The notes beneath the pieces are model-generated. The model saw only the letters and a list, made by a program, of their open reading frames with translations. It ran no database searches and was not told the DNA's origin. Made by a program: the position numbers and the translations under genes. Of a DNA stretch of 59,000 nucleotides, positions 17,440-29,920 are shown piece by piece (position 1 is the first letter of the stretch; each line of letters opens with the position of its first letter). Source of the stretch: Symsagittifera roscoffensis. Lineage: Eukaryota; Xenacoelomorpha; Acoela; Convolutidae. The stretch is taken from contig NW_026970816.1 of the NCBI RefSeq assembly GCF_963678635.1, forward strand, positions 1 to 59,000, written 5' to 3'.

Positions 17440-20330
17440 AAATGACGTGTGAAGGCTCAAGCTCACATTCTTAGCCATATACTCTTCCAGGATCAATTCT
17501 CTCAGTTTCGTGTTGCCTCATGATACCTTGGCTGCTCTCTTCCAACTGATCGTTATTCCGTTTCGATGACTAAAGTAGGTCGTTTGAATGCTGTCAGACC
17601 ATTCTCTGCCAAGAATGATCGGTACTCCTTTGTATGTCTCCTCATCGGGTTTTGGGCCAATATCTATAACCAATACGTCAGTTTTGCCCTGAACCATGAG
17701 AAGAATCTCATGCGACTCCATACGCGTTCTCTTTCTGTTGGTATTGCGTATGCGTTTCAAACGGTATCGAATAACTCTAGCCTCCTGCTATATTCGATTG
17801 CATGGATGGGTTCTCTTCTAAGTGATTTTGTTTCACGATACTTCATGACTTTTTCTTCAGTCCATGGTAGTGCTAGCATGGAGCTTACAGCGAATACTGT
17901 GACTTTCTGGTGATGAGCTGGCTGTCCAATGGATCTGATATCCTCTATGTCTCACAGCAAACAAAAGTTTCTGTTTTCAGGATACAAAAAGTCTCAGTGG
18001 CTCAGTGACAGTATAGTCATCGTGTGTTAAATTGACGCTCCTGATATCCGGTCGCCGGATGCCTTGAGTAACTGATGAAATTCTACCATATTGCAAGAAC
18101 CGAACCCGTTTTGTTCACCGCTGGAGCATCTTTGGGGACCTTTTCACTGCCACTCTGACTCTCGAAAACCTTTTGTTCTCCTTTTCATAACTTAAGTGTT
18201 CTGCTCTCTAGATTTCACTTAAGTCATCTACATTCGTGCCGGGCAGTGCTACCTATATTTTTTCAAAAGATGCTTTAAGTGACGGGACATAAGCGCCAAA
18301 TGTACACATTTTGGAACCGAGAATGCCTTTTCAATCAGAATTCTCCGGCTTGACATTTCCTCAATCACCATTTGAACGGGGTAGTTGCTCTCGCAAAAAA
18401 TTGCCATGAGTGAATCTACCAAGGATTTCGTATTTCAGCCTCTATAGCCTCTTTCTATTCCTTGATATAGTTTAGCTTCACTTAAAAGGCTCCTTGCTAT
18501 GTCGCTAAACATATCTCAGTGACCAATTGATGTGTAGACTCCGGTAGATCAAGTGATTCCAGATTATTCATTCTCGAGAAGAGTCCTCTTTCTGGAAGGA
18601 CTGGATTCGCATGCAAGAGTTCCCATGACATTTGTGTGTTCCCTCACTTGCCTCACGGTCCACGAAAAACTTACGATTTCTGACGATTCATTCCTGGCTG
18701 CTCACTTGCCTCACGATTCCTGGTTTTTCACTCTCGAGAAAAATCCTGCTTCTGGAATGGAAGGACTGGATTCGCGAGCAAGAGTTCCCACGACATTCAT
18801 GTCCTCCCTCACTTCCCTCACATGCCTCACTTGCCTCACGATTATCTTTCAATGTTTCTTTCCTGCTCTTCGAAGTCATCTGATTGATTAGCATCAGCTT
18901 GTTAACTATGTTCAGGTCTCCCAGATCCCCATCCTATCCAGGCAGCAGCCAATTTTTTTGGTGTTTTCACCACTCAAACTCGCTGGAGGGTGCGAGCAAA
19001 ATGATAGCTTGAGCAATTTCCGCAACACGCCAAATTTTGCCACCAAAACTTCCTTTTCGTCCCCGAGTCTCGCTGCCACCCTTTTTTCTGATCAAGTAGC
19101 AGAAATTATCTTTAGTTATTTCTCAATAAGCAAACCCAATTTAGGCTTCCCTCTTATTAGGACACTAATTTCCGCCAACTTTTTTATCTAGAACTTCAGT
19201 ATTTCGGCAAGTGCAAAAATTTATGTATGCAAGAACTGCTTGAGCACTCAAGAACGGGTTGTAGGAGATGCCCCTCGTTCCTGATACGTACCGGCATTTC
19301 TCTCTCTTTGATGGTTTTGTCTTCAGTCTTCTGAGAAGTCTTCAGCTTTTATGAGTGGGAGATAAAGCTCATAGCTGCAATCAAATGTTTCCTTGTAGAA
19401 CCTTCTGATTTCATCAATCTTCGCAATGTTTTCTATAGATTAATTAGACTGATAGTCCCACTCAATTCCCACACTCTGGTATACGTACAATACAACCCTC
19501 GAGACTCGTATTTCTGAGACTTCTCCCTCGTGGCATCCTTTCTCCTGGCTAGACTCATTCCAGAATCGTCACGAGCTTCGTGCAGTGCCAACATATTAGA
19601 GATATTCAAAACCTTGTCTTCCAGTTTCATTGTCATGTGATGTGAGATCTACTGGCGTTACTCTAGCCAGACACCAAGCAAATAACAATTGTTCCTCTGT
19701 CCTGACAAACGTTTTTGCCATTAAACATTCGCTGAGGAAGAAATCCCCAACTCATTCTCAAAATAATCCTCGAAAAACTCAAAACCTGGTAAGCTGACTC
19801 CTTTGCTGCAGATTCTTCATGTCAGAATTTTGTTGCGTCGACCAACTCCTTCTCTTCTTTTTAACAATTTTATCTAGGCGCCTCAGACTTTTTTATAATT
19901 CTTTCATCTTCTTCAGGGCTATACACAATGAACGGGCCGTCTTTTAAGTCAAATTCTTTTACAGTGGGTTTTCGGTGGCTTGCGCTTCATTGTACTTATT
20001 CTTGTCCCAGACCCATTCGGTGCTCACATCGTTTTTCCAAGTTTATCGACTTGTAGAGCCCTTCTTTATCTTGAGGGGCTCCACAAGTGTTGCTCAGTTA
20101 CTGGCTCCAGTCCTGGCGTCCCTTCGATTACCAGATTGACATCCTTCAGTTGTACCTGGACCTCGCCTCTTTAGGTGAAGATGTAGGCCCCGCAATCACT
20201 GAGCGTGTCTCCCTCTCAGAATCTTCCTGCGCTGACTCTTTCACAGCTCCCTTCCCTTTGTCAAGCTCCTCTAGTGTACCTTTCTCTAAAGTCTTAACAT
20301 ACTATTTTCATGATAATAGGTCTGATCTCA
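17440..20330 (-). pseudogene. Relic of the 1063-aa accessory ORF
   Basis: Fragments in several frames match 33962-37153: the H-R-N-x-I-T-x-x-W-K-R block near 17540, a G-L/M-S-L-A-R-R-K-D-A-T block near 19530, and an SSE/E-rich N-terminal part near 20.2 kb. The reading frame is broken throughout, with an added tandem duplication at 18.56-18.88 kb. Confidence 0.7.
18557..18880. repeat. Tandem duplication inside the relic
   Basis: Two copies of a roughly 165-bp segment, each with TCATTCTCGAGAA-type or CTCTCGAGAAA-type start, GGACTGGATTCGC, CAAGAGTTCCCA and CCTCACTTGCCTCACG. The sequence has no counterpart of that length in the intact copy, so it arose after divergence. Confidence 0.65.
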
Positions 20331-20484
20331 TTAATAGGTTTAGTCTTATTAGCTTATTTTTCATGCTTCATCTTTAGAGTAGAGCTATCTTTACAGGATT
20401 TAGGCGTTGGTCTGGTTTCTCTGTTGTGTACCATCTTGCAACTCAAGCTAGTCCATTCCCCACCAAATGGGCTCTCTTAATTCC

Positions 20485-20760
20485 ACTACGGTGTCCCACG
20501 ACTTCACTATGAGATCTTCTAAGTCCTATTTCCTTTGTACTTCATGACTGAACCCACGTAGGATCGCCTCCCATTTTTCTGGCGTTAAGGTACCCAGGAA
20601 GGCTGACTTGTTCCCTTCAAAGGCATTGCCTTCCCTGGGAATGTCACTCAAGAGCACCGTACTCAGGTTCGTCTGCTGGTCTGCCAAAGCCAACTCCAAA
20701 TTCTTGCAAGGTGATCCCAGAGAAGGCGAGGCGGTTTTGCCCACTCATCCTCGCTCAATT
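20485..20760 (-). pseudogene. Relic of the 501-aa accessory ORF (C-terminal part)
   Basis: A short frame carries K-N-L-E-L-A-L-A, then an F-E-G-N-K-S-A-F-L-G-T-L block and an E-V-Q stretch. These match K-N-L-E-L-P-L-A and F-E-G-N-R-D-I-F-L-G-S-L of the intact 501-aa ORF. Only the C-terminal fifth is recognisable. Confidence 0.7.
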
Positions 20761-20944
20761 CATTCAGAGTTTCTTTGTGTTTTTTGGACTGGTCCTCCGT
20801 TTTCTTGAAAACTGCTCAGAGTTCATGGGGCTTCCTTGTTTATTATTTCAACAGCGAGGCGTCAAAGAAATTCAATCGCGGCGTCAAGAATGATCACTTC
20901 TCCTTTCTCTTTTTCAGAAGCAAGGCGGAACAACATGGACTCCT

Positions 20945-21083
20945 TTAAGATCCGTGTGTCTGCGTCTGCTACGTTGTAGCGGTACAATTTCAACACCAGT
21001 AAGATCCTTGTGTCTGCTACGTTTTTGAGGTACACCAACGACTTCAGTAATTTTCTTGTGTGTGCTACGTTTTTGCGGTCACC
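20945..21083. repeat. Short tandem triplication (~50 bp)
   Basis: Three imperfect copies built around TTGTGTCTGCTACGTTTTTG, beginning near 20946, 21000 and 21052. It lies between the relics of the 501-aa and SGNH ORFs where the intact copy has coding sequence, so it replaced or accompanied a deletion. Confidence 0.65.
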
Positions 21084-21204
21084 GGAGTCGCAGAACCCTT
21101 TGTGGAACGACTATAGTGAGCTCCAGTTTTCAGAACCACGTGTTGGGTGACAAAGGGCTTATAAAATTGTGATCATCATCAATATCCTATTTTAACACTA
21201 ACTG

Positions 21205-23938
21205 CCTGGCAATATGCGAGACCTCTAGATACAACTTCTCATCCAGTACCATCAGGATGTCCGCAAACTCTTAGAAGCTTCTTAGTGCGTGCGAGATATC
21301 CACCCAGGGTGCTGCAAAATCCTCTATCAAGACCAGAATTGAAGCTCAGGGGACATGCTGACGTAACCAGGTGAGGAAGCGAACACGAATCTCTCTTATG
21401 ATCCGAATCTAGATGCTACCAACTCTTGTATCTCTACCATCGCTGCAAACAATGAATTGCTTCCTAGATTTTCTTGGGAGTTACCCCTCGTTCCCTCAAC
21501 TGCCCAAGAAGTCCCTCCGCGTGTAAATGATTGTTCATACCCGCGAATAACTGCAACTCTGGTTCGCACTGAGTTTCTGTTTTGATTGAGCGTTACTACA
21601 AAGAAATGCATCTGGTTCAATTCCGCCGCTCCAGGTAATACGCATAGGAGTGTCTCTGGCTAGAACAGTTTCTCCGAGTCCCGAGCGTAGTCCGAACTCG
21701 GGACTAATTTGATTCTAGCTGCACCTCTGTATAGTAGGCAGCTATAACCTTGCTCTTGCCATATTCGTCCTGAGGTTCTGCGATTGAATCTGGACTTTCC
21801 TATGATTTAGTATCCTGTAATTGACTGGACCGAATATCTTTTTGGTTTTTCTGGCTGTCCCGCTATGAAGAGTTGAAAGCCGAGAGAAGTTTGCTTCATT
21901 AACCTTCAACTAATACCCGCATTTTCAACCGATCCCCGTGGTTTCCAAGATCTTTGTGAGAGAAACTCTTCTGCTCCAGTGCCCAATGGGCTCGTGCCTG
22001 AATACTAAATTTTGTAGATCCATTTTCTTGATGCTCTCTAGTCATCTTGTCCTGCTCGAGTTTTCATGAAGACGTCCCGAGCTTCCTTGAGGCCGTCCCG
22101 AGCATCATCGAGGACGACAATGACACCGAGCATACTGCTGACCAAGAGCTGTCTCTGGAAAATCTTTGCTCTCCTAGCCTGAATTTAATAGACCTGTTCG
22201 GAAAAAATGCGGTTCTAGGGGCAAGCCAAAAGTGAAACGTCCTGTCTCTACCAGATCCATCAAAAATTTGTCCATGGGCTGCTGGAAGATCTTATTCAGC
22301 CACTCCGTGCCCTTAGGAGGATCACGATAGATGTAGTCTGATGAGCATCCGCATGGCGGTGGTTCTTCCATCTTACTGGCCGTATCTAGAAGTCGCGGCG
22401 GCAGGATGGTTCGTCGCTGGATCTCTTGTATCGCAATGTTGATATGACGTACTCTCTGGTTAATGTTTCTTCGTTGTCATCATTATTCATGCTGAATGGT
22501 GCGTTACATATCAAAGTATCGTCGGATCTAAATGTTTCCTCACCTGATGTACCAAGTAGACTGTCTTCTCTGACAACCGAGTCACTTTATGAGACTCGTC
22601 TCTGGGCTTGACATTATTTCCCCTCATCATTATTTCAGTGTGCAGCTTCCTTACTTTAAGCATTTACAGTGAAGTCAGCATCTGAGGCACAGCTGCACCC
22701 GAGAAACTCAAGATTCCTAGAAACTCAATTGCCAATGAGCTCCTACTCGAGTGAAAACTTGCACGAGGCTGTGATCCAATTCTCAAGTGGATCGCGATCT
22801 CAGGTGGTCGTTTTTTCGTCAAGTAACCCACCCAGGCAGAGTCCTCAATGGCATTCTCTTCTGGCACTTTGGGCAGTTTTCCAGTCCAGTGTGTCTCTGA
22901 TATCTACCGTTCACGTCTTTCTTGTAAATAGAAACGATCAGTCCTTGCGCGAGATGTATCTTCCAAGATTCAGGTGCTTCTTCAGGAATCGAGCTCTCGG
23001 GCGTACTTTTTTGCAACTTGTCTGGCAGTTCCCTCAAGCTCTAGGTCACAACGTTTCTTTTGCTGTCGCGTGCTGGTGTCAAACACGACAAGGTCGCCAC
23101 TTATCGACAACGGTTTAACCTGTCCATAACTAGATCACCCATGAACGGCGTTGGTTCTAGTGGCGCCCACGCCTCTAGGTCAACGCCCATATGTTCTTGA
23201 CCAGTTTTGTAAAAAATTATAAAAGCCCTAGGTGTTTTGTCGAGGCCCATTCTGAATTCAGGCCTCGACGAAGTCACTAGTTGCCCACTGGACGCCACCT
23301 GTTGTGTCGTCTTCCTGGCAATGTTCTTGGTGGCCTCCTGATGAATTAATTCTAGTAATTCTGTAATTATTTCCTAATCTAGTTCAAATTGCAACTGGTC
23401 CCTCCCATGAAATATGGGCTCCCGTTCACGCTCACGCGTTGCTTATGCAAGCTCTCGCTTCACTTAGTACCGCTCGCTCTGGGTCCTTTCCTGATATTTC
23501 TTCAGCATGGTAGTTTTAGGGTAGTCGATCTCCGTCTGCTGTGCTTGAGTCTTCGAGGGCGCATTGCCGATCGGTTGGACTCCAGTTCTAGTCGTCGGCC
23601 GGATAGGGATTGGGATTTCCCTAGCATCGTACCCAGTAGTGTCACAGAAGCCCGGATTCCTTGCCAAGTCATACCTTCTCAAGCCCCCATCAGTACTCCA
23701 TCTAGTCTATCCCTGATCCGAGATTCCTTCAGACGTGTAGCAAACCATCAAAAAAAAAGTTTCCCTGGCGGACTCTCTCTTCTCTTCCTGGGACTACAGT
23801 TGTAACACAACACTCAGCATCACTGCTACTGGTTCATCCACCAGGGTGTAATCGAGATTCTTCAAGCGTCTGTAAAAGTAATCCAGCACTGATTTCTTCA
23901 AGGCTTCTGGTACTGACTTCTATAAGCGATCTGCCATA
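21205..23938 (-). pseudogene. Relic of the SGNH-domain accessory ORF
   Basis: Decayed counterpart of 38716-42828. Recognisable pieces are the D-L-A-R-N-P-G block near 23670, an A-W-V-x-Y-L...I-G-S/D-S block with F-S-G-A-A-V-P-Q-M-L near 22690-22840, and the L-F-A-A-M-x-E-I-Q-E-L-V-A-S-R-F-G-S block near 21400-21450. The first SGNH serine context is altered (I-G-S-Q-P against V-G-D-S-L). Sequence corresponding to the last quarter of the intact ORF is missing. Confidence 0.75.
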
Positions 23939-24438
23939 TCCAACATTGGTAACTCACGATTTACCGACTGAAGACTACCCTTTCTCCGGAAGTGTCCACT
24001 CAAGATTTATCAAATCGAGAGGCTTTAATTTAAGTGTTCTCGTTGTGCTCGCTCTTGTTTGTGTGGTTTTATGGAGTGCTTCAATTTTTGTTATGATTTT
24101 TAAATCTTCTTTGTAAGTAATTTTTATAATTAAGTCTGAAAAGATAATTTATTCGATTGCCTGCGACCAATCGAAATCAGTACGAGTTGTTCTTCTCTAC
24201 AAAGGAGAGCGTTCATGCTATGAAGGTTAAGAAACTAGAGCTGTTGTCAATCAATCATCTCTTACTTAAAACAAAATTTCCCTTATGAATTCTATTCAAT
24301 CCGAAGTTAAAAATCACTCAATTGTTATTTAGAAGCATCTGGTGAGAATTAATTAAACATCTGGATTACCTTACAATCAAATTGTATATCAGATTAGTTT
24401 TAGACATTTGCTCTCAAAGCCCCCTTAAGGAATTTACT

Positions 24439-24466
24439 CCTCTCTCTTTCTCTCTCTCTCTCTCTC
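24439..24466. repeat. (CT)n microsatellite
   Basis: A run of CT dinucleotides with one TTTC interruption, within the decayed spacer between the relic SGNH ORF and the macro-domain relic. Confidence 0.9.
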
Positions 24467-24619
24467 GTTTGCATGCCATTTTTATATGCATAGGCTCGTT
24501 ACCAAAACAAGACTCAAGAACCCACAATTTATTTTCTTGAAACCTACTTCAAGCCTATTTGACGGGTCCCGGCTGAAAATCCTTTGCATGGATGCTAGGT
24601 AATACTCAAGTATTGGCCC

Positions 24620-25050
24620 AGAGCTCTCTTTGATTCAACCTACCTCTATTTGAGTAGTAGATTGGCATTGCAAGCTTCACTCCTCTCTCGACCAGGGAAT
24701 CCCTTAGCCGGGTAAACGCCAACACGACATGTTCCGAATCCACTGTACCCTTTTTGCTGATCCTTTTTTAAGAAAACACAGGTACTTGCTAGGTGTATGT
24801 AACACTGTAGGAGGGAATGCTGCCATCCCACGCAGTCTCAGTCCCTATCTGAACAGGAATTCCACAAGATGGAACCAATTTAGACAATTTTCACAATTAA
24901 CACCTCTGACTATACTTAATTTTTTCTCTGCATTCTGTATTCTGGGTACAAAACATTCAGATATTCCATTGGCTTGCAAATTTTGGGAACGTACTTCCTC
25001 AATACAGGTTCAAACTCTTTCATCCACAAATTTGCCAGAATGACTTCAAA
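24620..25050 (-). pseudogene. Relic of the macro-domain tail of the integrase ORF
   Basis: DNA at about 24650-24860 matches 43440-43690 of the intact element, including the stretch for the G-G-M-A-A-L-P region (GGGAATGCTGCCATCCCA on the plus strand) and the following V-P-G-K-Y-L-C-F equivalent. Similarity fades by about 25050, which I take as the 5' end of the truncated copy. Confidence 0.65.
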
Positions 25051-25398
25051 AGATGCTCCCATAGCCTACCATCCCACTGTGTATACCACATAGAGATAAA
25101 TAGATAAAGACTTCAATGACTTTTTTGGGCTAAATCAAAAAACAAAATTATGTTAATACGAGTTGTTAGAAAAGTTAAGATCGACAACTTATTCAAATTC
25201 TTCATGTGTTGCACCGATTTTTGTCAAAAAAAGGTGCAGGAAAAGTCGAGGTAAACTTTGGATTGAAGATCACTGAACAAAAACTTCCAACGAGTCAATT
25301 TTATATTCTTCAAGAGACTATAAACGTCCAAATTCGGTTTGGCTAAAACATAGCTTAGATTTTTCTTTGTTCTCATAATATAGCTACCACATGTGGAA

Positions 25399-25509
25399 AA
25401 CTTCAGAGAAACAGGAACAGAAAAAAAGTTTCTCTGCCATTCACAGGAACAGAAAAAAAGTTTCTCGTGGAAAACTTCAGAGAAACAGGAACAGAAAAAA
25501 AGTTTCTCG
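25399..25509. repeat. Triplicated CAGGAACAGAAAAAAAGTTT motif
   Basis: Three copies of CAGGAACAGAAAAAAAGTTT, each followed by CTC; two are preceded by CTTCAGAGAAA. A local duplication in non-coding DNA. Confidence 0.8.
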
Positions 25510-25619
25510 GTAAATTTGAGTCAAAAGATACATAATAGAAAACCTTGAAATCTTAGTAATTGTGCAATATTTTGCAGAACAGGATACAATCAGGAAAACT
25601 AAGATGATAGCCTACCATC

Positions 25620-26470
25620 AATAACTTCAGTTGAACCACAATTTTTTAATAATCATGGCATCTGTTATCCAACGATTAACCTTCTTCTGCACATTTTCTA
25701 ATTTACAAAAGTATGTAATACTGGGGTACCGAAAACAAGAAGTTTATTAAAAAGTGGATTGTATGCAAGAGAGATACATCTGATACCTCGTTTTGCTAGG
25801 GGATTTAGATGGAAATTTTCTCTTTAATTAAGAAAAACAGCGGGAAAATTTACCAAGTTGAGAGCCAACATACTGGTTCCACGATTAGCTCGGAGAAATG
25901 CAAACACCCAAATTTTTGATTTGCTGAACACATCCTATTGATGCGTCATTTAAATAGAAGATGGTAGTAGAGTAAACATTTGGGAAGAGTTATGTCTTGT
26001 CAGTGAAAAAATTGACGCCATTAAATTTTTACCACGCGGAGACTCCATTCAGCCAAGAGCCACTCGATAGAAGTTTTAAGTCATCACCGAATGAATATGG
26101 ATTAGAATGGTTTTCACCATCTAGCGGATCGTTGACATAAATTTGAAATTGCAGGGAGCCAAGGATGCTTGATACGCGCCCTTCAAAAGACAGAGAATTG
26201 TCAACACGCGCTCTCTGAACGTCATGCGACAAACAAGAGGAAATGAGATGAATAAACGCGTCATCAAAACCAAAAGCTGTAAAATTATTAAGCGTAACAT
26301 TATGAGGCACGGAGTCAAATGCTTTTTGGGTGTCAAAACCATCATAACCATCATTGCAGCTATAAAAATAATCATTGTGGTTTAAAAATTGCGTGAAAAG
26401 GCTGCGCATTTTCATAAAAATGTATTGACCATAAGACAGCATAAGCCGTACTTTGCAAAACATATATTTA
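25620..26470 (-). pseudogene. Decayed LINE reverse transcriptase
   Basis: On the minus strand a frame at 26029-26499 has D-T-Q-K-A-F-D-S-V-P-H (RT motif with first catalytic Asp) and later Y-S-F-G-D-D-L-K-L-L (the F-A-D-D box, with Gly for Ala). Downstream, an N-L-E-N-V-Q-K-K-V-N-R-W-I remnant near 25690 matches the region after the RT domain of CR1-like LINEs. Stops and deletions separate the pieces. Confidence 0.65.
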
Positions 26471-26474
26471 AAAC

Positions 26475-26681
26475 TTAGTTTTCCAAGACATGAAAACAAA
26501 CATGAGAGGAATCATTGCTATAAATTAGATGCACTTCATATGACTTAAAGTGCACTTGACCTACAGCAATTTGTAGCAATCTCTTCTCAAGATTGCGTGC
26601 AATGTCCGGAGGTTTCTCCTGCTCATAAAGTTTTTTGAGTGCAATGTCGATAGCCTCTTTGAATGGAAATTTAGTGTACAA
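26475..26681 (-). pseudogene. RT fragment, possibly Penelope-like
   Basis: The frame reads F-P-F-K-E-A-I-D-I-A-L-K-K-L-Y-E, then E-K-P-P-D-I and a L-L-Q-I-A-V-G-Q-V-H-F-K block. From memory this E-A-x-x-I-A-L-x-x-L-Y ... H-F-K pattern precedes the catalytic region in Penelope-like or related animal RTs. No catalytic box is present. The assignment is tentative. Confidence 0.4.
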
Positions 26682-27146
26682 ATTTTCAAAATGTAAAAAA
26701 TCATGTTCTCATCAGAGTCTAAATCAACCTTCTCAAAAATCTCGGGTGCTTCTTGTGTTTGTTTTTGTTCGCAAATGCTAATCGGCTGTTCTCATTCTTG
26801 AGTTAAGATTTTAAGTTGCCTCAAAAAACTTCCTTATGACAGGGCGAAGTCGTAATTTTGAATAATTCCATTTGAATTGAAAATAACTCCAACTTCTTCT
26901 CTATGACCGACTGCACATACTTCCAGTTCCTTATGATTCTAGGGAACAGCAAGTTATGAGGTACCAGTGGTTGCAGAACACCAAGTCTTCAAGCATTTGC
27001 GCAAAATGAAACAGGACCAGGTAGAATCCCGAAACGGATTTTGCGTGACTACTCTCTTTGTTTGTTCACCAGTTCACAAGTTCAAGAGTTCAATTCTGGT
27101 CTATAAGCTTCGGCCTCTATCGACCAGCTCTTTCGTCGACGTCCAT

Positions 27147-29756
27147 TTAGCCATTCCGACGTCCATTTTGCCACATTTCGGACGCCCATAGTTTGTCAAG
27201 TCTTGCTTTGAATATGTTGACGTTCTGGCTCGATTTTATTCTTTCAGGCAATGAGTTCCAGTCGTTAATGGCTGCGATAGTGAAGAAGTTTTGTCTTGCT
27301 GTTGTTTTAGTTTTCCTCGTTAAAATTTTGTACAGGTTTCCTCGGGTGTCTTTTTCATTGATCGTAAACTGTCCTTCCGTTGCTGCGGCATCGTACATTC
27401 CATTCAAAATTTTGAAGACTTCTATCATTCTTCCGCGCTTCCTTCTATACTCCAGCGTTAGCAGTTTCAGAGCTTTCAGTCTTTCCGGGTAACTAAGTTT
27501 TTGTATGTTTGCAACCAGTCTTGTCGCCCGCCGTTGAACGTTCTCAATCATGATCTTGTCCTTTTTCAGGTATGGGTTCCAACACTGATTTGCGTATTCC
27601 AGGTGCGTTCTCACTAGGGCTTTATATAGGGTTGTTAGTACTTCAGCGTTAAGATAGATGAAGCTTTTCCGTATTATCGCGACCATGCCGTTGGCCAAAC
27701 TTGTTTTCTTGGCAATGTGCTCACGGAATAGTAGTCTCGAGTCAACTATAACCCCTAAGTCTTTCTCGGTTTGAACATTATTAAGGTATGTATTCCCATC
27801 CAAGGTGTAATTTCGTTCCGCTAGTTTTACCCTTCCCGTTAACGTGACCGTATGTCATTTTGTCATGTTGAACTTCATAAGGCTACCATCAGCCCGTTTC
27901 AAAATTACCTTCAGATCATTTTGCAGTTCTTCATCTTCACCTAAAGCTGCGACCGATCTGTAGATTTTTGCATAATCTACGTAGAGGAGCATTTGGGATG
28001 TGATTCTATCCCCCATCGAATTTATGTATATTGAGAACAGAATTGGTCCCAGTACAGACCCTTGTGGGACTCCACTGATGACGGGTGCCCATTCCGAAAA
28101 ACTTTCGTCGACCACCACTCTTTGTTTTCTTTCTGTTAAAAATGAGGTAATCCATTCGAGAGTTTTTCCTCTGATCCCGTATCTCGAAATTGTGTTTAGT
28201 AGTCTTTTGTGGGGTACACTATCAAAGGCTTTTTGGAAGTCAATGTAGATGATATCTACCTCGTTACCTCTGTCCAGTTCTGCTGTCCAGTCGTCAAGTG
28301 CTCTCAGTAACTGTAGGGTCGTTGATCTCCCTGGTAAAAACCCGAATTAATGTCTGATATGATATTGTTGTTTTCTAAAAATTCAAAGAGGTAACGTCTG
28401 ATGATTTTTTCCATAATTTTACAACAAATGGATGTCAGGCTAAAAGGTCTGTAATTGTTAGGATCACTTTTTGCATCCTTCTTGTGAATTGCTGTTATAT
28501 TTGCGCATTTCCAATCTTCTGGTATTTCACCTTTCTCCCAAGAACTTTGCATTAAACCACTCATCATTTCAGCTATTTCGTATCGGGATTCTCGCAATAC
28601 CCGAGGGTGTACGTTATCTGACCCCATTGATTTCGTAGTGTCTAGCGCATTGAGTTCATTTAGGATTGTCTCTTTGGAGATAAAGAGGTCATCAGATATC
28701 TGATTTTCTTAGTAATCCACTACTTCCCAGCTGCCTGGTGTTTCGATCGTGAATACAGAACTGAAAAAGTTGGCAAGAGTATCAGCTTTATCTTTGTCGT
28801 TCATGGCCCACTTGTCTGGTCCAATTTTGAGAGACGGTATTGTTTCGGTTGTTTTAATTTTCTTATTCACGTATTTCCAGAACTTTTTAGGTTGGTGTTT
28901 GATGCTTTTGGATACATCTTCTTCGTGCTTTCGAACACATTGTCGTGTCAATTTCTTGACTTTGTTTCGAGCCGATGTGTAGTTTTCATAGTTTCTCTGC
29001 GACTTCTTTTTCTTGAAATCTTTCCCAGTTTTATGTTTATCTCGAAGTACATCTCTTACTTCGGAGCTCATTGGCAATTTGTGTTGCTTTATCCGGATTT
29101 TTATTTTAGGTAAAAATTTCTTGGTGGCAGAATCAAGAGTACTTTTGAATTTATTCCAATTTTGTTCAAGGGTTAGCAAATCTTCGTAAATTAGATTATT
29201 TTTTAAGTCAGACCTGAGTAATTTAGCCTCTCTTTGGAGCGCCTTGTTGTCCAAAGGTTGAATTTTGCTTGTAACAGTGTGTGGTCACCTTTCCCCAGTG
29301 GAGAGATGTATTCAATGGAAGATGGTCCTAAGGTTTTATCAGTTAATAAGAGGTCTAGGAGTGACGGTTCATTATGTTTTGCCACGCGTGTTGGTCTGTC
29401 AACATGTTGGTCGAGATAAGAATCTTTGACCGCCTCAATGAAATGGTGTTTTTTGCTGTTTTCGTCGTGATTCGTGCTCACATATTTCCAGTCTATATCT
29501 CGGAAGTTCATGTCTACCAGCACAATGTATCTAGATCGACTTGTTCCTATTTTCTTAAAAAATTGTTGAGGTTGGAGTTGTTTTCGTGAGTTGATGATGG
29601 GCTCCGATATGTTGAAGCGATGACAACTTCTCCCTCCGTTAAAATCAAGTTAAACACTTGCAGTTCCTCGAATCTAGAGTCATCGTCTATTTCTTTATAT
29701 TCGATGTCTTTGCGAATGTAAAGTAGCATGCCTCTGCCTTTTTCATTCGGATTCAT
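27147..29756 (-). pseudogene. CR1-like ORF2: endonuclease-reverse transcriptase, broken
   Basis: The endonuclease part (29203-29756) keeps Y-R-S-P and L-L-D-L-L-L-T-D and L-G-K-G-D-H blocks, but the G-D-F-N-type block is V-D-M-N-F. The RT part has W-K-x-A-N-I-T-A-I-H-K-K-D and Y-R-P-F-S-L-T-S (28400-28560), I-D-F-Q-K-A-F-D-S-V-P-H near 28220, and G-V-P-Q-G-S-V-L-G-P near 28060. The catalytic box near 27975 reads Y-V-D-Y where F/Y-A-D-D is expected, so one catalytic Asp is lost. The tail (27147-27803) has the K-D-L-G-V-I-V-D and V-Q-R-R-A-T-R-L-V blocks. At least four frame breaks separate these parts. Confidence 0.8.
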
Positions 29757-29920
29757 GTTTTTGTGTTTTAAGTTGTAGCAATCAAGTTTGTGCCAAATTG
29801 GGTTTCATATGTTTACAGAATTCTTAGGTTTAGCTTCTGTAAGAGCAATAACGTGCGGTAACATGTTTGTTTGATGTATTAGCGTTTGTAACTCTATAAA
29901 CTTTTCAGGGTTTAGGGTGT

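Larger units (their letters stand above)
16128..25050 (-). mobile_element. Old, partial copy of the giant LTR retrotransposon
   Basis: In order along the minus strand this region contains decayed versions of the macro-domain tail, the SGNH ORF, the 501-aa ORF, the 1063-aa ORF and the 3' LTR of the intact element at 32629-55490. Correspondences are visible at both DNA and protein level, for example the L-A-R-R-K-D-A-T block (near 19530) and the D-L-A-R-N-P-G block (near 23670). Gag, protease, RT, RNase H and the integrase core are missing, as is a 5' LTR. Many stops and frameshifts show it is dead and much older than the intact copy. Confidence 0.85.

Noticed and set aside
24646-25043. Plus- and minus-strand ORFs of 60-104 codons
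   Set aside because: They are fragments or shadows of the decayed macro-domain region, not separate genes.
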